DNA of 64,000 bases. It comes from Bartonella machadoae. Lineage in GTDB: Bacteria > Pseudomonadota > Alphaproteobacteria > Rhizobiales > Rhizobiaceae. Both the position numbers and the translations under genes were made by a program. Shown piece after piece: positions 1 through 8,437 of this stretch; positions within the stretch are counted from its first letter, which is position 1; each line of letters begins with the position of its first letter. The stretch covers positions 537,095 through 601,094 of the forward strand of contig NZ_CP087114.1 in NCBI RefSeq assembly GCF_022559585.1, written 5' to 3'. Under the pieces are notes generated by a model. It worked only from the letters and a program-made list of their open reading frames with translations. It searched no databases and was not told the DNA's origin.

Positions 1-53
1 GTTGCGTCACAGGACGGTTTTTGCTATTTTCAATTTACGATAATTTGAGAAAG

Positions 54-85
54 CCTTGTCCGTCCTTACGTGACAAGGTTTTTTT
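54..85 (+). terminator. Rho-independent terminator-like hairpin
   Basis: A perfect 7-bp stem (CCTTGTC at 54-60, GACAAGG at 72-78) is followed by seven T on the plus strand. It sits just past the stop of the leftward alpA-like gene, where it would stop rightward transcripts. The same hairpin recurs at 62928-62959. Confidence 0.6.
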
Positions 86-290
86 ATGCCACATCACTGA
101 GATGTTGACGTTGCGTTTTGGCTTTTTCAATCACATTCAACAGATCCGATTTTAACCAACGCGATAAAGAACCAAACTTTAAGGGCTTTGGTAAAGCTCC
201 ATTGGTGACATGGCGACGGAATGTTGAAACGCTTATATGCAATAATTTTGCACTTTCACGGTCTGTAAGAAGAACATCATTTTCAGTCAT
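84..290 (-). CDS. AlpA-family helix-turn-helix regulator/excisionase
   Basis: A 68-residue protein with one winged-helix/MerR-like DNA-binding fold. The stretch LLTDRESAKLLHISVSTFRR is the typical start of AlpA/excisionase proteins, where a helix-turn-helix is followed by a basic strand ending in W and a C-terminal helix. AlpA proteins of P4-like satellites activate integrase expression or act as directionality factors. The gene lies upstream of the integrase on the same strand, separated by a 218-bp spacer with a perfect DnaA-box-like motif. A near-identical copy is at 62958-63164 (A/S and F/L differences) and a wrecked copy at 5774-5993. Family assignment is firm; the role in excision is inferred. 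Confidence 0.85.
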   Translation of the reverse strand: MTENDVLLTDRESAKLLHISVSTFRRHVTNGALPKPLKFGSLSRWLKSDLLNVIEKAKTQRQHLSDVA

Positions 291-462
291 AACTAAATCC
301 TTTCAATCTAAAAAGAGTAACAAATCATAAGTATTTATTAACCATATTTTATTGAGATTTGAAAGTAAGTTTAATCATAAAAAACAGTACTTTATGATGT
401 ATTTTCTCATTTGATAATTTATGAGTCTTATTGAAACGGAATGAGAGAACGAAGAGAGAAAG

Positions 463-476
463 TTATCCACAGATAA
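463..476. promoter_or_regulatory. DnaA-box-like palindrome in the alpA-int spacer
   Basis: TTATCCACAGATAA contains a perfect TTATCCACA box and is itself an inverted repeat (TTATC-caca-GATAA). It is preserved at the same place in all three alpA-int copies (here, 6119-6132 and 63337-63350), even where the genes around it have decayed. Origin, operator or recombinase accessory site cannot be told apart by reading. Confidence 0.5.
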
Positions 477-508
477 TGGAGTAAAAATGGGGTACAAGAC
501 CCCATCTT

Positions 509-1675
509 TTAAGATTTGCTCGTGACATAAGCCGCCCATTTATCCATATAAACACGGCGCTGCTCTAAATAGTCAGTACGACGATAAGCACGTTCTACTT
601 TACCCCCGACGGTATGACTTAGAATGGTTTCAGCTACCTCAAAAGGGGCATCTGTTTTTTCTGCTAACCAATCGCGTAAACTAGACCGAAAACCATGAGG
701 GCAGGCATCAAGACCAGTTTTTTGCATGTAGAGTGACATGCAATTTTTTGCAAGAGGACCACGACCGGTTGTAGAAAAAAAGAAATCATTGCGAGAAAGC
801 AAGTGTGCTTGTTTCAAAATTTCTAATGCCTCTGATGATAAAGGCACGCGAAATTCTGTTGTAGCATCACGCCTTCCTTTCATATTCTCAGCAGGGATGG
901 TCCATATATCACCATCAACTTGATCTTTATGGATATGACGCAAAGGATAGGTACGAACGCCTGTAAGGATAAGCAAACGCAAAGCCAAATGTGTCATGGT
1001 TGTTGTGTTGCAGAGTGTTTTATAAAAAGCCGGTATATCTTTCCAATCCATAGCCGGTACGTTTTGCGTTTTATGGCGTTGTTTGCCTAAGAGGGCGCGT
1101 GCTTTTTCTGTTGCTTGTAAATCAACATCTAATCCCATTGCAGCAGCATGTTTAAAACAAAGATTGAGACGCATCAGTGCTATATTAGCTGTCCCAGCTT
1201 TTGTATGCCAGATGGGAGCAAGTGTATTGCGTATATCAGTTTGTGTAATCTCTGAAACCGGCAGACAACCTAATTTAGGGAGAATATGGAGTTTTAAAGG
1301 TGAAAACCACTCACCATTTTTACCATCTCCTTTTAATTCTGCTTTACGACTTTCAAAAGCATCCAAAGCAATATCTTTTAAATAATGGAGATTACGCATT
1401 GCCTCACGTTTTTGTTTGTCACGTTCTTTAATGGGGTCACGCCCCTCATGCAAAACAGAACGCCACCCAGTTGCCAATTCACGAGCTTTTTTTAAAGAGA
1501 CATTTCTTAAAGCACCCAATCCCATTTCACGACGGCGCCCGTGGATGGTATATCGGTAAATCCATTGAGCACCCCCATCTTTACGCTTATGAAGTAACAA
1601 GCCGGCACCATCATTATATTTGCCAGCCCCCAATGTTGCGACAGCCCTTGCATTAAGACGATTCATTAAAGGCAT
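509..1675 (-). CDS. int: Tyrosine recombinase (phage/island integrase), intact
   Basis: 388 residues with the P4-type integrase layout: an N-terminal DUF4102-like arm-binding domain (about 1-90, with GAGLLLHKRKDGGAQWIYRY), a core-binding domain (about 95-190) and a C-terminal catalytic domain. The catalytic set is visible: R241 in GVRTYPL, H327 and R330 in HGFR, H354 in ILSHTVGG and Tyr364 in RAYRRTD. It should integrate and excise an element lying mainly to the left of the window. Its start codon faces the chromosomal junction near 1855. This is the only full-length copy in the window. A frameshifted near-identical copy is at the right edge, a ruin lies at 6150-6930, and five 5' fragments are scattered through the window. 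Confidence 0.93.
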   Translation of the reverse strand: MPLMNRLNARAVATLGAGKYNDGAGLLLHKRKDGGAQWIYRYTIHGRRREMGLGALRNVSLKKARELATGWRSVLHEGRDPIKERDKQKREAMRNLHYLKDIALDAFESRKAELKGDGKNGEWFSPLKLHILPKLGCLPVSEITQTDIRNTLAPIWHTKAGTANIALMRLNLCFKHAAAMGLDVDLQATEKARALLGKQRHKTQNVPAMDWKDIPAFYKTLCNTTTMTHLALRLLILTGVRTYPLRHIHKDQVDGDIWTIPAENMKGRRDATTEFRVPLSSEALEILKQAHLLSRNDFFFSTTGRGPLAKNCMSLYMQKTGLDACPHGFRSSLRDWLAEKTDAPFEVAETILSHTVGGKVERAYRRTDYLEQRRVYMDKWAAYVTSKS

Positions 1676-1856
1676 TTTTACTCCTTTCTAAATGGTTTTT
1701 TATCCACACGTTAATCCCACTTGTGACGTGCAAGGGGATGATTTTGATTGATTCAGCATAAGCAGGTTTGAGATGAGAGAATCTTAGAATATTCGGGGGT
1801 CTCATTCAACATGCAAAACAGTGAATTATTATTATAAATCAATGTCTTATTGATGC
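1676..1856 (-). repeat. Conserved int-upstream boundary segment
   Basis: About 180 bp upstream of int are repeated beside every integrase fragment that keeps its 5' end (3400-3580, 8065-8235, 20202-20372, 43641-43810 and 48115-48292). Shared landmarks are a ribosome-binding site (AAAGGAG), a DnaA-like TTATCCACA (1700-1708), the GGGGTCT box near 1796 and an outer end reading ATAAATCAATGTNTTAT. Beyond that end the neighbours are unrelated. The segment is likely to include the int promoter and one attachment-site arm (inference). Confidence 0.7.
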
Positions 1857-2558
1857 AAATTGGGATCTTCTAGAAGACAGTTGTGGACAACCAATTCCCC
1901 AATTGCATCCTTTAACTGATGAGGAGAATGATCCTTTACAGAAAGGCTCTGATGGCAGGGTTCATGTCTTTTCCAATGAGATTTTTACATCGCCCGAAGA
2001 GCTTGCTGTTTATACGGTTCAACATGCCAACAATCAAACTGATCGACTTTATTTTGTTGACTTTCCTCAAGCAGACTCAACCATATTAGAGCTGCTGGTC
2101 GCAGGGTATCAAAAGCTTTTAGAAAATAATTTTTTGGGTTTGACCAATTCAACACAAGAAGCACAGGATCTGCTGTATAGACACGGCAGTGGGGTGGAAC
2201 TTTACGCTCATAGTCGCTGTGCTATGACAATTTATAACACGTTGAGTTCTTTAAAACGTCAAGGTGTGCAAGATAGAGCAGGAAACACCAAGATAAATCT
2301 TTATGCCCCAGCATCCAATGCCGCAGCTACAGCTGGTCTGTTAGCATATGTGAGTGGAGACAAACAAACCACAGTCAGTTTTTATGGGCATAAAGATGAT
2401 TTTGTGAACATGGACCAGTGGTCATGACGATAGCTTACAAGACAGTGCCTATTGGCAGCAATGATTGGAAAGAAATGTGGAAAATATTTACAGATTCTTA
2501 TACCGTCCATACGTGTTTTGTAAATGCGGGTACAAGGTGCTGTGCCCATTTTATTTAG
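1852..2558 (+). pseudogene. Filamentous haemagglutinin (FhaB/CdiA-like) C-terminal fragment 1, frameshifted
   Basis: The reading frame is open through the integrase boundary. From about 1852 it encodes the same C-terminal region as the second fragment at 3578-5216. Shared landmarks are PLTDEEN / YLTPEEE, a KGSDG/AGSDG box, LYFVDFPQA / LYFTHFPQA, GLTNST and AHSR. The frame stops at 2427, but the homologous tail continues in another frame (PIGSN.W near 2443 matching PLGSNAM of copy 2) up to the stop at 2556-2558. So this is a distal piece of a large two-partner-secreted exoprotein, cut off by the integrase end and broken by one frameshift near 2415. A cysteine-rich lipoprotein gene follows 25 bp later, as it does after copy 2. 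Confidence 0.75.
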
Positions 2559-2583
2559 TGCAAATCCCTTAAAGGAGGAAAAA

Positions 2584-3048
2584 ATGAAGAAAATTTTAAA
2601 ATTATTAAGCGGTATAGTGCTCTTAAGCACAACAGGATGTATTAACCAACCACCCCCATCAACTTTAGCATTATGGGAAAAGCCTGGTGCTAGTCAGCCT
2701 GCGATCCAAAAAGCACTTTCACAATGTGGTTGGAAACCAGTTTATGCTTCTCCTGATAATATGGATGGGCGTGTGAGTGAATTTGCCTCAGTTTATGAGT
2801 GCATGAAAAAAGCAGGTTATCGGTACAAATTGCAAGATTCAAAAGGGATTTATTTTACACAACCTCCAAAAAGTGACTCGTTTCTAACCAATCTCATGAT
2901 AGCTGGATATCAGCAGTTTTTTGATAATGATACCTTTGGTGTGACCAATGCAACTGAACAGGAGCGTGCTTTGATGAAAAAACTTGAAAATGAGAAGAGA
3001 AGCAAACAAACAAAGCACCCCTTAAAAAGAAATCATCAACATCGATAG
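2584..3048 (+). CDS. Small cysteine-rich lipoprotein with FhaB-like C-terminal tail (chimera)
   Basis: The start is at 2584, behind the strong site AAAGGAGG. The N-terminus MKKILKLLSGIVLLSTTGC is a lipoprotein-type signal, though the -3 residue is weak for a classical lipobox. The body has W.KPGAS....I.KAL..CGW and CM.KAGY, matching the lipoprotein at 5213-5617. From about residue 95 it stops resembling that paralogue and instead copies the haemagglutinin fragments: IYFTQPPKSDS then AGYQQFF and FGVTNAT mirror LYFVDFPQADS, AGYQKLL and LGLTNST. The gene therefore looks like a recombinant of a lipoprotein N-terminus with FhaB C-terminal sequence. Function unknown; a role as partner or immunity factor for the upstream exoprotein is conceivable from position only. 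Confidence 0.65.
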   Translation: MKKILKLLSGIVLLSTTGCINQPPPSTLALWEKPGASQPAIQKALSQCGWKPVYASPDNMDGRVSEFASVYECMKKAGYRYKLQDSKGIYFTQPPKSDSFLTNLMIAGYQQFFDNDTFGVTNATEQERALMKKLENEKRSKQTKHPLKRNHQHR

Positions 3049-3093
3049 GCTCATCCTTAAAAGGTAATGAGATAAAAAACACGAATGGAAAAA

Positions 3094-3131
3094 GGAGGAC
3101 GAAGTCATAATCGTCCCTCTTATCTTTTTTT
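3094..3131 (+). terminator. Rho-independent terminator after the chimeric lipoprotein
   Basis: GGACGA (3097-3102) pairs with TCGTCC (3111-3116), extended by flanking GAG/CTC with a bulge. It is followed by TTATCTTTTTTT. It lies 50 bp after the lipoprotein stop in the same direction. Confidence 0.65.
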
Positions 3132-3227
3132 GATGGTTGTTAGCTTCCTAGCATGAGATCAGCATATCATCTTTGAAAGTGCCAAAAACACCCAAGACAC
3201 ACAAAGTTATATGCAAAGGTTATATGC

Positions 3228-3325
3228 AAAGCGCTTCGGTCAATGTTGGATACAGCTATGGCACTGGTGGCGCAGGGGGGACAGGCAATGCTTCTTTTAG
3301 CCAAGGGGAAGGTTCTAGTGAGGAA
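3228..3325 (+). pseudogene. Short haemagglutinin-repeat fragment
   Basis: This piece encodes SASVNVGYSYGTGGAGG followed by GNASFSQGEGSS, a glycine/serine-rich stretch typical of the repeat region of filamentous haemagglutinins. It has no start or end of its own. At about 3325 it is joined directly to an antisense integrase 5' fragment, so the frame reads on into integrase sequence. It is recombination debris from a third fha gene or from another part of the same one. Confidence 0.6.
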
Positions 3326-3580
3326 GTAACAAGCCGGCACCATCATTATATTTGCCAGCCCCCAATGTTGCAACAGCCCTTGCATTAAGACGATTCATTA
3401 AAGGCATTTTTGCTCCTTTCTAAACTGTTTTTACCCACACATCAGCCCCGCTTGTGACGTGCAAATAAGTGACTTTAATTGATACAAAATGGAATGATTT
3501 GAGATGAGAAAATCTTACAATATTCGGGGGTCTAATTCAATATGCAAAACAGTAAATTATCTTTATAAATCAATGTGTTG
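3325..3580 (-). mobile_element. Integrase 5' fragment, copy 2
   Basis: It contains int codons 1 to about 25 in the minus direction (start near 3412), the AAAGGAG site and the conserved upstream segment up to ATAAATCAATGTGTTG. Haemagglutinin sequence begins immediately at the outer end and another haemagglutinin fragment abuts the inner end. Here the codons around position 20 still read as in the intact gene, unlike several backbone copies. Confidence 0.8.
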
Positions 3581-5216
3581 CCGTTCAACATAAAAACAGC
3601 CATATTATAGGCACGGGCACTGTTCACACCAGCAGTGGGGGGGAATACCACATTGGCAGGCGCTGTAGTTTCTAGAAATCAGGTCAAAGTGGATGTGGGG
3701 GAAAGCTTGACCATTACCAGTCGCAGTGATAGTGGACAAACTTCCAACAAGCAGAAGACTGCTTCTGTTGGTTTTAGTGGGAGCAAAAGTTTCGATGCAG
3801 GCTCAACAAGCCTCTCCTTACAAAAGGATCAGTCCTCCAGCGATTATCACAGTGTTGTGGAACAATCAGGCATCAAAGCGGGTGATGGCGGTTTTGATAT
3901 CAACGTTAAAGATAACACAACCCTGACAGGGGGCATTATTGCCAGCAGTGCACCGGCAGAAAAAAACAGTTTGACCACTGGAAGCATCACAGCCACAGAC
4001 ATTACCAACAGTGCCCATGCAAAAGCGAGCAGTCATGGGGTTAGTGTTTCTGGTGGCGGTGTTTTACAACAGGGCACATATGGTGTCCTCAAAAATCTTG
4101 CCAAAAATGCTTTAGATCATGGAAAAGCCAAGGATGCAGCGGAAGGGGAAACCAAATCCGCTATCAGTGAGGGTACTATCATTGTAACCGGTCAACCAAA
4201 CCAAAGGGTGATGGGGCAAGACGCTGGACAAATCATTGATGCTCTCAACCGCAACACCGCAGCAGCCAACCAAACTGTGGCACCGATAGATGTCACATTG
4301 CTTGAGGGGGCAGTGCATAGTCGCTTAGATATGATCAATGATTTATCGAATGAGTTGTTTGGATATTTGGGTAAAATTTATAAAATCTCATATGTCAAAG
4401 AGCATTTTGAGGGTGAGGTTTTGCATGATGAAAATGGCAATGTAGTCTATGCAATCAATGAAAATGGAGAGTATATAAAAGACAGCTATGGAAGAAAAAT
4501 ACCTCTGTATCATTATTTAACACCCGAAGAAGAGCAGCATTTAAAAGCCGGTTCTGATGGCATCAGGCGTATGTTCTACAATGGCATTTATAACACACCA
4601 GATGACGCAGCGCGTAATGCGGTCCAGTTAGCTGATAATGATCATGAGCCGCTTTATTTTACACATTTCCCTCAAGCTGAAGACAAGATCGTAGAGTTTG
4701 GGGTAGCAGTTTTTCAGAAGTTTATCGAAAGTAAACTTTTTTTGGATTGACCAATTCAACCAAGAAATTCCAGAATACAATGTCTCTTTATGGCAATACA
4801 GGATTGCATGTTGATGCGCATAGCCGTGGTAGCTTGACAGTAGGTAACGGATGCGTGATTTTGAGCAGCGTAGCATCCACGATATGGCAGAAAGCACAAG
4901 TATTAATCTTTTTGGTCCAGCTTATAACGCTCAAAAGATGGCAAATACGTTATATATCTTAAGTAATTGCAAGCAAACTTATGTGAACTTGGAAAACCAC
5001 GCTGATGATTTTGTTGGTGTAGTATTTGGTGGAAATCCCGCTACTTTTGACCAGAGTCCCCTTGGTAGTAACGCAATGAAAGAGGCAGGAAAAGTGGTAT
5101 TTTGTTATCCCAGTCCCCATGGTTGTTATAGTAACGTGGGTGATAAGTGTACATCGCATTATGGTTCACCACATCGTAAAAACGTTCATTCAACGAGAAC
5201 AGCGAGCAAAAAATGA
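3578..5216 (+). pseudogene. Filamentous haemagglutinin (FhaB/CdiA-like) fragment 2 with C-terminus, several frameshifts
   Basis: The sequence starts right at the integrase-fragment boundary. It encodes beta-helix repeats of an adhesin/exoprotein (QVKVDVGESLTITSRSDSG, GFDINVKDNTTLTGG), an alanine/serine-rich linker and the C-terminal region shared with 1852-2558. Three lesions are visible: a run of seven G at 3637-3643 puts the first part out of frame, a T-run near 4740 breaks the frame at KLFLD, and another slip lies near 4850. Beyond it the tail (from HDMAESTSINLFGPAYNA) ends in TRTASKK at 5216. The family is secreted by a TpsB/HecB-type transporter and works in adhesion or contact inhibition; no transporter gene is in the window. 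The stop codon overlaps the next lipoprotein start (ATGA). Confidence 0.8.
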
Positions 5217-5617
5217 ATACACTGTTTAAATTATTAAGTGGGATAGTTCTGTTAAATATTTCTGGATGTGACATTGAAAACATCGACAAACCTACTCCAG
5301 GGGAAGTCCATGGATGGATAAAGCCAGGAGCAGATTTTACTGAGATAGGAAAAGCCTTATTAGAATGTGGAATGCCGAGCCTTATTGATACTGATTCAGA
5401 AAATAGAAAACTCAGTTTGAATCAAATGGCATCCATTGATGCTTGTATGATTCAAGCAGGTTTTCGTGATAGATATGGCGGTCCATATTGGTGTTATAAT
5501 TATAAAAACCTCCCCATTTGTCAGCGTGGTGCTGTCATCCCAAAACGAAGTATCGAAAAGCGCTTAAACAGCCCGTTTTGTAAAAGGTATAAAAACGCAT
5601 CTGAATGCAAGCCTTAA
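5213..5617 (+). CDS. Small cysteine-rich lipoprotein downstream of FhaB C-terminus
   Basis: 134 residues. The N-terminus MNTLFKLLSGIVLLNISGC has a good lipobox (I-S-G-C), so the mature protein should start at Cys19 and be membrane-anchored. The mature part carries W.KPGADFTEIGKALLECGM, then DACMIQAGF, and six more cysteines in the tail (YWCYN, ICQR, FCKRY, ECKP), suggesting disulfides in the periplasm. The ATG overlaps the stop of the haemagglutinin remnant, implying translational coupling before that gene decayed. The pairing exoprotein C-terminus plus small lipoprotein occurs twice in 5 kb. No function is recognised; an immunity-type role is an untested inference. Confidence 0.75.
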   Translation: MNTLFKLLSGIVLLNISGCDIENIDKPTPGEVHGWIKPGADFTEIGKALLECGMPSLIDTDSENRKLSLNQMASIDACMIQAGFRDRYGGPYWCYNYKNLPICQRGAVIPKRSIEKRLNSPFCKRYKNASECKP

Positions 5618-5773
5618 TTTTTTCCTCTGTCTATTAAGCAATATGATTGTAGGGAGTTTTTTGAGTATAGTATATTCTCATCCTATGATAATGCGTCATA
5701 GGGCGGTTTTTGCACCCTTAAATTTGCGATCATTTGAGAAAGCCTTGCCCGTCCTTACGTGACAAGTTTTTTA

Positions 5774-5993
5774 TGCTACATTACTGAGATGTTAACGTTG
5801 CGTTTTGGCTTTTTCAATCACATCCATAAAATCCGATTGTAACCAACGCGATAAAGAACCAAACTTTAAGAGTTTTAGATCCATTGGTCACGTGCTGATG
5901 AAAGGTCGAAACACTCATATGCAATAATTTCGCACTTTATTTAAGGTTTGCATTCAGGCACGGTTCTGTAAGAAAAATATCATTTTCAGTCAT
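5774..5993 (-). pseudogene. AlpA-like regulator pseudogene
   Basis: Same gene as 84-290 but frameshifted in several places. About 20 extra bases lie at 5938-5958. These resemble the reverse complement of the 3' end of the lipoprotein gene at 5594-5614 (shared TTAAGG.TTGCATTCAG), so a small piece of neighbouring sequence appears to have been copied in. The start region (ATG at 5993) and the end are still recognisable. Confidence 0.75.
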
Positions 5994-6149
5994 AACTAAA
6001 TCCTTTCAATCTAAAAAATAAGTTTAATCATAAAAAAAAACAGTTAGTTATGATGTATTTTCTCATTTGATAATTTATGAGTCTTATTGAAACGGAATGA
6101 GAGAACGAAGAGAGAAAGTTATCCACAGATAATGGAGTAAAATGAGGTA

Positions 6150-6930
6150 CAACCCCCCATCTTTTAAGATTTGTTCGTGATATAATCATTCATTTATCCA
6201 TAAAAACACGGCGCTGTTCTAGATAGTCAGTACGACGGTAGGCACGCTCTACTTTGTTTTCACGTCATGCTTTAGAATGGTTTTACTACCTCATAGGGGA
6301 TATCAGTTGTTTCTGTTAGCCGACCCCATAAACGAGAGCGAAAACCATGCAGGTAGGATTTTAGTCCAATTTATTTCATATATTTTGACATGCACCTTTC
6401 AGAAAGGGGACTACGACCGGTTGCGGAGAAAAAGAAATCATTGCGAGATAGGGGGCGCGCTTGTTTCAAAATTTCTAATGCTTCTGATGATGAAGACACG
6501 CAAAATTCTTTTGTAGCATTGCGCTTTCCTTTCAGTATTTTCAGCGGGGATGATCTATATATCATCTTCAACTTGATCCTTATGAATATGGTGCAAAGGA
6601 TATGTATGAACTCCTGTAAGAATAAGCAGACGCAAAGCCAGTTGTGTCATAGTTGTTTTTTGAAGAGGACGCGTGCTTTTTCTGTTTGCTTGTAAATCAA
6701 CATCCAATCCCAATGCAGCAGCACGTTTGAGACAGAGATTAAGGTGGATAAGTGCTCTCTCTGCTGTTGCAGCTTTTGTATGCCAGATAGGAGCGAGTGT
6801 ATTGTGTATATATCTGTTTGCGTAATTTCTGAAACGGATAAACAGCTGCATTTGGGGAGAATATAGAGGCGTAAAGCTAGGAGAATAATTTCTTTCATTT
6901 CTGATGAGGGGCAATCTGTAAATATACAAC
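6150..6930 (-). pseudogene. Integrase pseudogene (C-terminal and middle parts)
   Basis: Recognisable pieces in different frames include SSSEALEILKQARPLSRNDF, LALRLLILTGVHTYPL.HIHK and IHNTLAPIWHTKAATA, all matching the intact integrase at 509-1675. Frame changes, an internal deletion of the segment between the core-binding and catalytic domains, and the loss of the N-terminal domain make it non-functional. Confidence 0.85.
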
Positions 6931-7184
6931 AGTATTTTTATAAAATATAAAGGGGAAGGTATTCTTTTGTAATTTTGAGAGATAACATCTGTTTGTAATT
7001 AAAATCGAGAAATGAAAATTTGTTTTTATGTTCTTGACACTTATGAGAAAAATAAATGGTAAACTTTACGATGCTATCCATAAGTTAAAGTAGGAGTCTA
7101 TCATTTCACATCAGAGTTTTTGTGAATAAGGGAAGAGTATAAATTGGTTACGTTTTTTGATTTTCGAATTGGTATCAAAATGAG

Positions 7185-7262
7185 ATGCTATTACAAGTTT
7201 TGGCAGCATTTTTTCTTATTTTTCTCGCAAATATTCTTTTTTTGTTCCATAACTGTGAATGA
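7185..7262 (+). CDS. Short hydrophobic ORF coupled to ccmI (possible split CcmI N-terminus)
   Basis: 25 codons giving MLLQVLAAFFLIFLANILF and a short tail, essentially one membrane segment. Its TGA overlaps the ATG of the downstream ccmI-like gene (ATGA). CcmI proteins normally begin with such a membrane helix, then a cytoplasmic loop and a second helix. Here the first helix is on this ORF and the second on the next one. It may be the relic of the native N-terminus after a frame change, or a still working two-piece CcmI. No clear ribosome-binding site is visible. Confidence 0.35.
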   Translation: MLLQVLAAFFLIFLANILFLFHNCE

Positions 7263-7915
7263 AAAAAGAAGGGAGAGCTTATATCATTGATAGTTATAGG
7301 TGTCGTATGTCTTCGGTTGATTTTGATAAGACTTGTATGCATCATAAAAACAGACATACTTTTAACGCGCTTAGTGTTTTATTTGTTCTTCTGATGACTT
7401 GGAGTATTTATGGTCTTACAGGGAGTCCAGAAGTTAAAAGTTATTTTTTTAACGAGTTAATGGATAAGGATCCAAAGAAGCTTAGTAAGCATGAACAGCT
7501 TGTTCGTTTACAAGTGCTTTTTTTTCGTGCACCTCGTGATGGCACGTTAGCAGATGCGTTAGCAGTAGGATACCTAGAAGAAGGCCAATTTCAGAATGCA
7601 GTAAACATTTATTTAGATGCTCTTCGCTTGAATGGAGAGTCTGCTCCAAGACTTGTTGGATATGGGTTGGCATTGGTGGGGTATGAGGGGGGAATGATTA
7701 CGCAAGAAGCACAAAATGCGTTTCAAAAAGCAGTGAATTTAGCGCCAAAAGATTTTTATCCTCGTTTATTACTCGCTGAAGCACTTCATCAGGCAGGAAA
7801 GTCTACGCAGGCGGTGCAGTTTTTACAAAATTTTCTTGATACAATGCCTGAAGACTTTGTCGGACGATCACGTGTTGAAACGATGATCATTCAGTTACGT
7901 GATATATCCGATTAA
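7259..7915 (+). CDS. ccmI: CcmI/CycH cytochrome c maturation protein, N-terminally reduced
   Basis: 218 residues. A membrane segment (about 37-54, LSVLFVLLMTWSIYGL) is followed by TGSPE and a periplasmic TPR domain (about 70-215, with DALAVGYLEEGQFQNAVNIY and FYPRLLLAEALHQAGKSTQA). The family chaperones apocytochrome c to the heme ligation complex. Typical CcmI proteins are longer, with an extra N-terminal membrane helix and a loop; here the loop is short and the first helix is in the overlapping ORF at 7185. It lies 5' of ccmE-ccmF-ccmH as in rhizobia, but an integrase fragment now separates it from ccmE. Identity rests on the TPR part plus context. Confidence 0.75.
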   Translation: MKKEGRAYIIDSYRCRMSSVDFDKTCMHHKNRHTFNALSVLFVLLMTWSIYGLTGSPEVKSYFFNELMDKDPKKLSKHEQLVRLQVLFFRAPRDGTLADALAVGYLEEGQFQNAVNIYLDALRLNGESAPRLVGYGLALVGYEGGMITQEAQNAFQKAVNLAPKDFYPRLLLAEALHQAGKSTQAVQFLQNFLDTMPEDFVGRSRVETMIIQLRDISD

Positions 7916-8064
7916 AATATTGAAAAAGTGATTGTAGTGAGTTTAAATTATTAAAATAGAGGCAATATGAAAAGATATTCAGACAAGGGATTTGATGGTA
8001 ATACGAGAAGAGTTTTATGCACGTGATGAGGAGATTGAAGCATTTAAGTTTAATAATAAAGACA
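7916..8064. other. ccmI-ccmE spacer, left part
   Basis: No solid gene. An ORF starting at 7995 (MVIREEFYARDEEIEAFKF) reads into the integrase boundary repeat and is probably a truncated foreign or random frame. No terminator hairpin was seen. Confidence 0.4.
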
Positions 8065-8437
8065 ATGCATTGATTTGTAACGATAATTTACTGTTTTGCC
8101 TGTTGAGTTGTACCCCCGAATATTGTAAAATTTGCTCATCTCAAATCCCCTTATGTTGAATCAGTCATTATCATTTATTTGCACATCATAAGCGGGGCTG
8201 GCGTGTGGGGAGAAAACAGTTTAGAAAGGAGCATAAATGCCTGTTATGAATCGTCTCGATACCAAGGGCTGTCGCAACATTGGGGGCTGGTAAAGAGTAT
8301 GATGGTGCCGGCTTGTTGCTTCATAAGTATAAAGATGGTGGTGCTCAATGGCTTTACCGTTATACCATCCACGGGCGCCGTTGTGAAATGGGCTTGGGGG
8401 CTTTAAGAAATGTCTCTTTAAAGGAGTGTGATACAGG
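8065..8437 (+). mobile_element. Integrase 5' fragment, copy 3, inside the ccm locus
   Basis: The outer end is at ATTGATTTGTAA (8068), followed by the conserved upstream segment, a ribosome site and int codons 1 to about 62 (start 8237). The frame is broken early: ATACCAAGG carries an extra base relative to the intact AATGCAAGG, a lesion also present in copy 6. Codon 20 region reads AAAGAGTAT. Inner homology ends near CTCTTTAAAGG. It separates ccmI from ccmE, which are adjacent in related genomes (family knowledge). Confidence 0.85.

Larger units (their letters stand above)
1..1126. repeat. Long direct repeat, copy A (alpA-int end of element)
   Basis: This stretch is almost base-for-base the same as 62874-64000, in the same orientation. 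It holds a terminator hairpin, the alpA-like gene, the alpA-int spacer and the C-terminal two thirds of the integrase. The second copy runs off the window, so the repeat is at least 1.1 kb. The few differences include single-base indels that break the integrase of the second copy but not this one. A third, strongly decayed copy lies at 5687-6930. Confidence 0.9.
5687..6930 (-). mobile_element. Decayed third copy of the alpA-int element end
   Basis: From AATGCGTCATAGGGCGG onward the sequence follows window positions 1 to about 1350 in order: the leading segment, the terminator-like hairpin, alpA, the spacer with the DnaA-like palindrome (6119-6132) and int. Many indels and substitutions separate it from the two good copies, and the int 5' part is missing beyond about 6930. 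It is older than the other copies and lies just upstream of the ccm locus. Confidence 0.85.
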
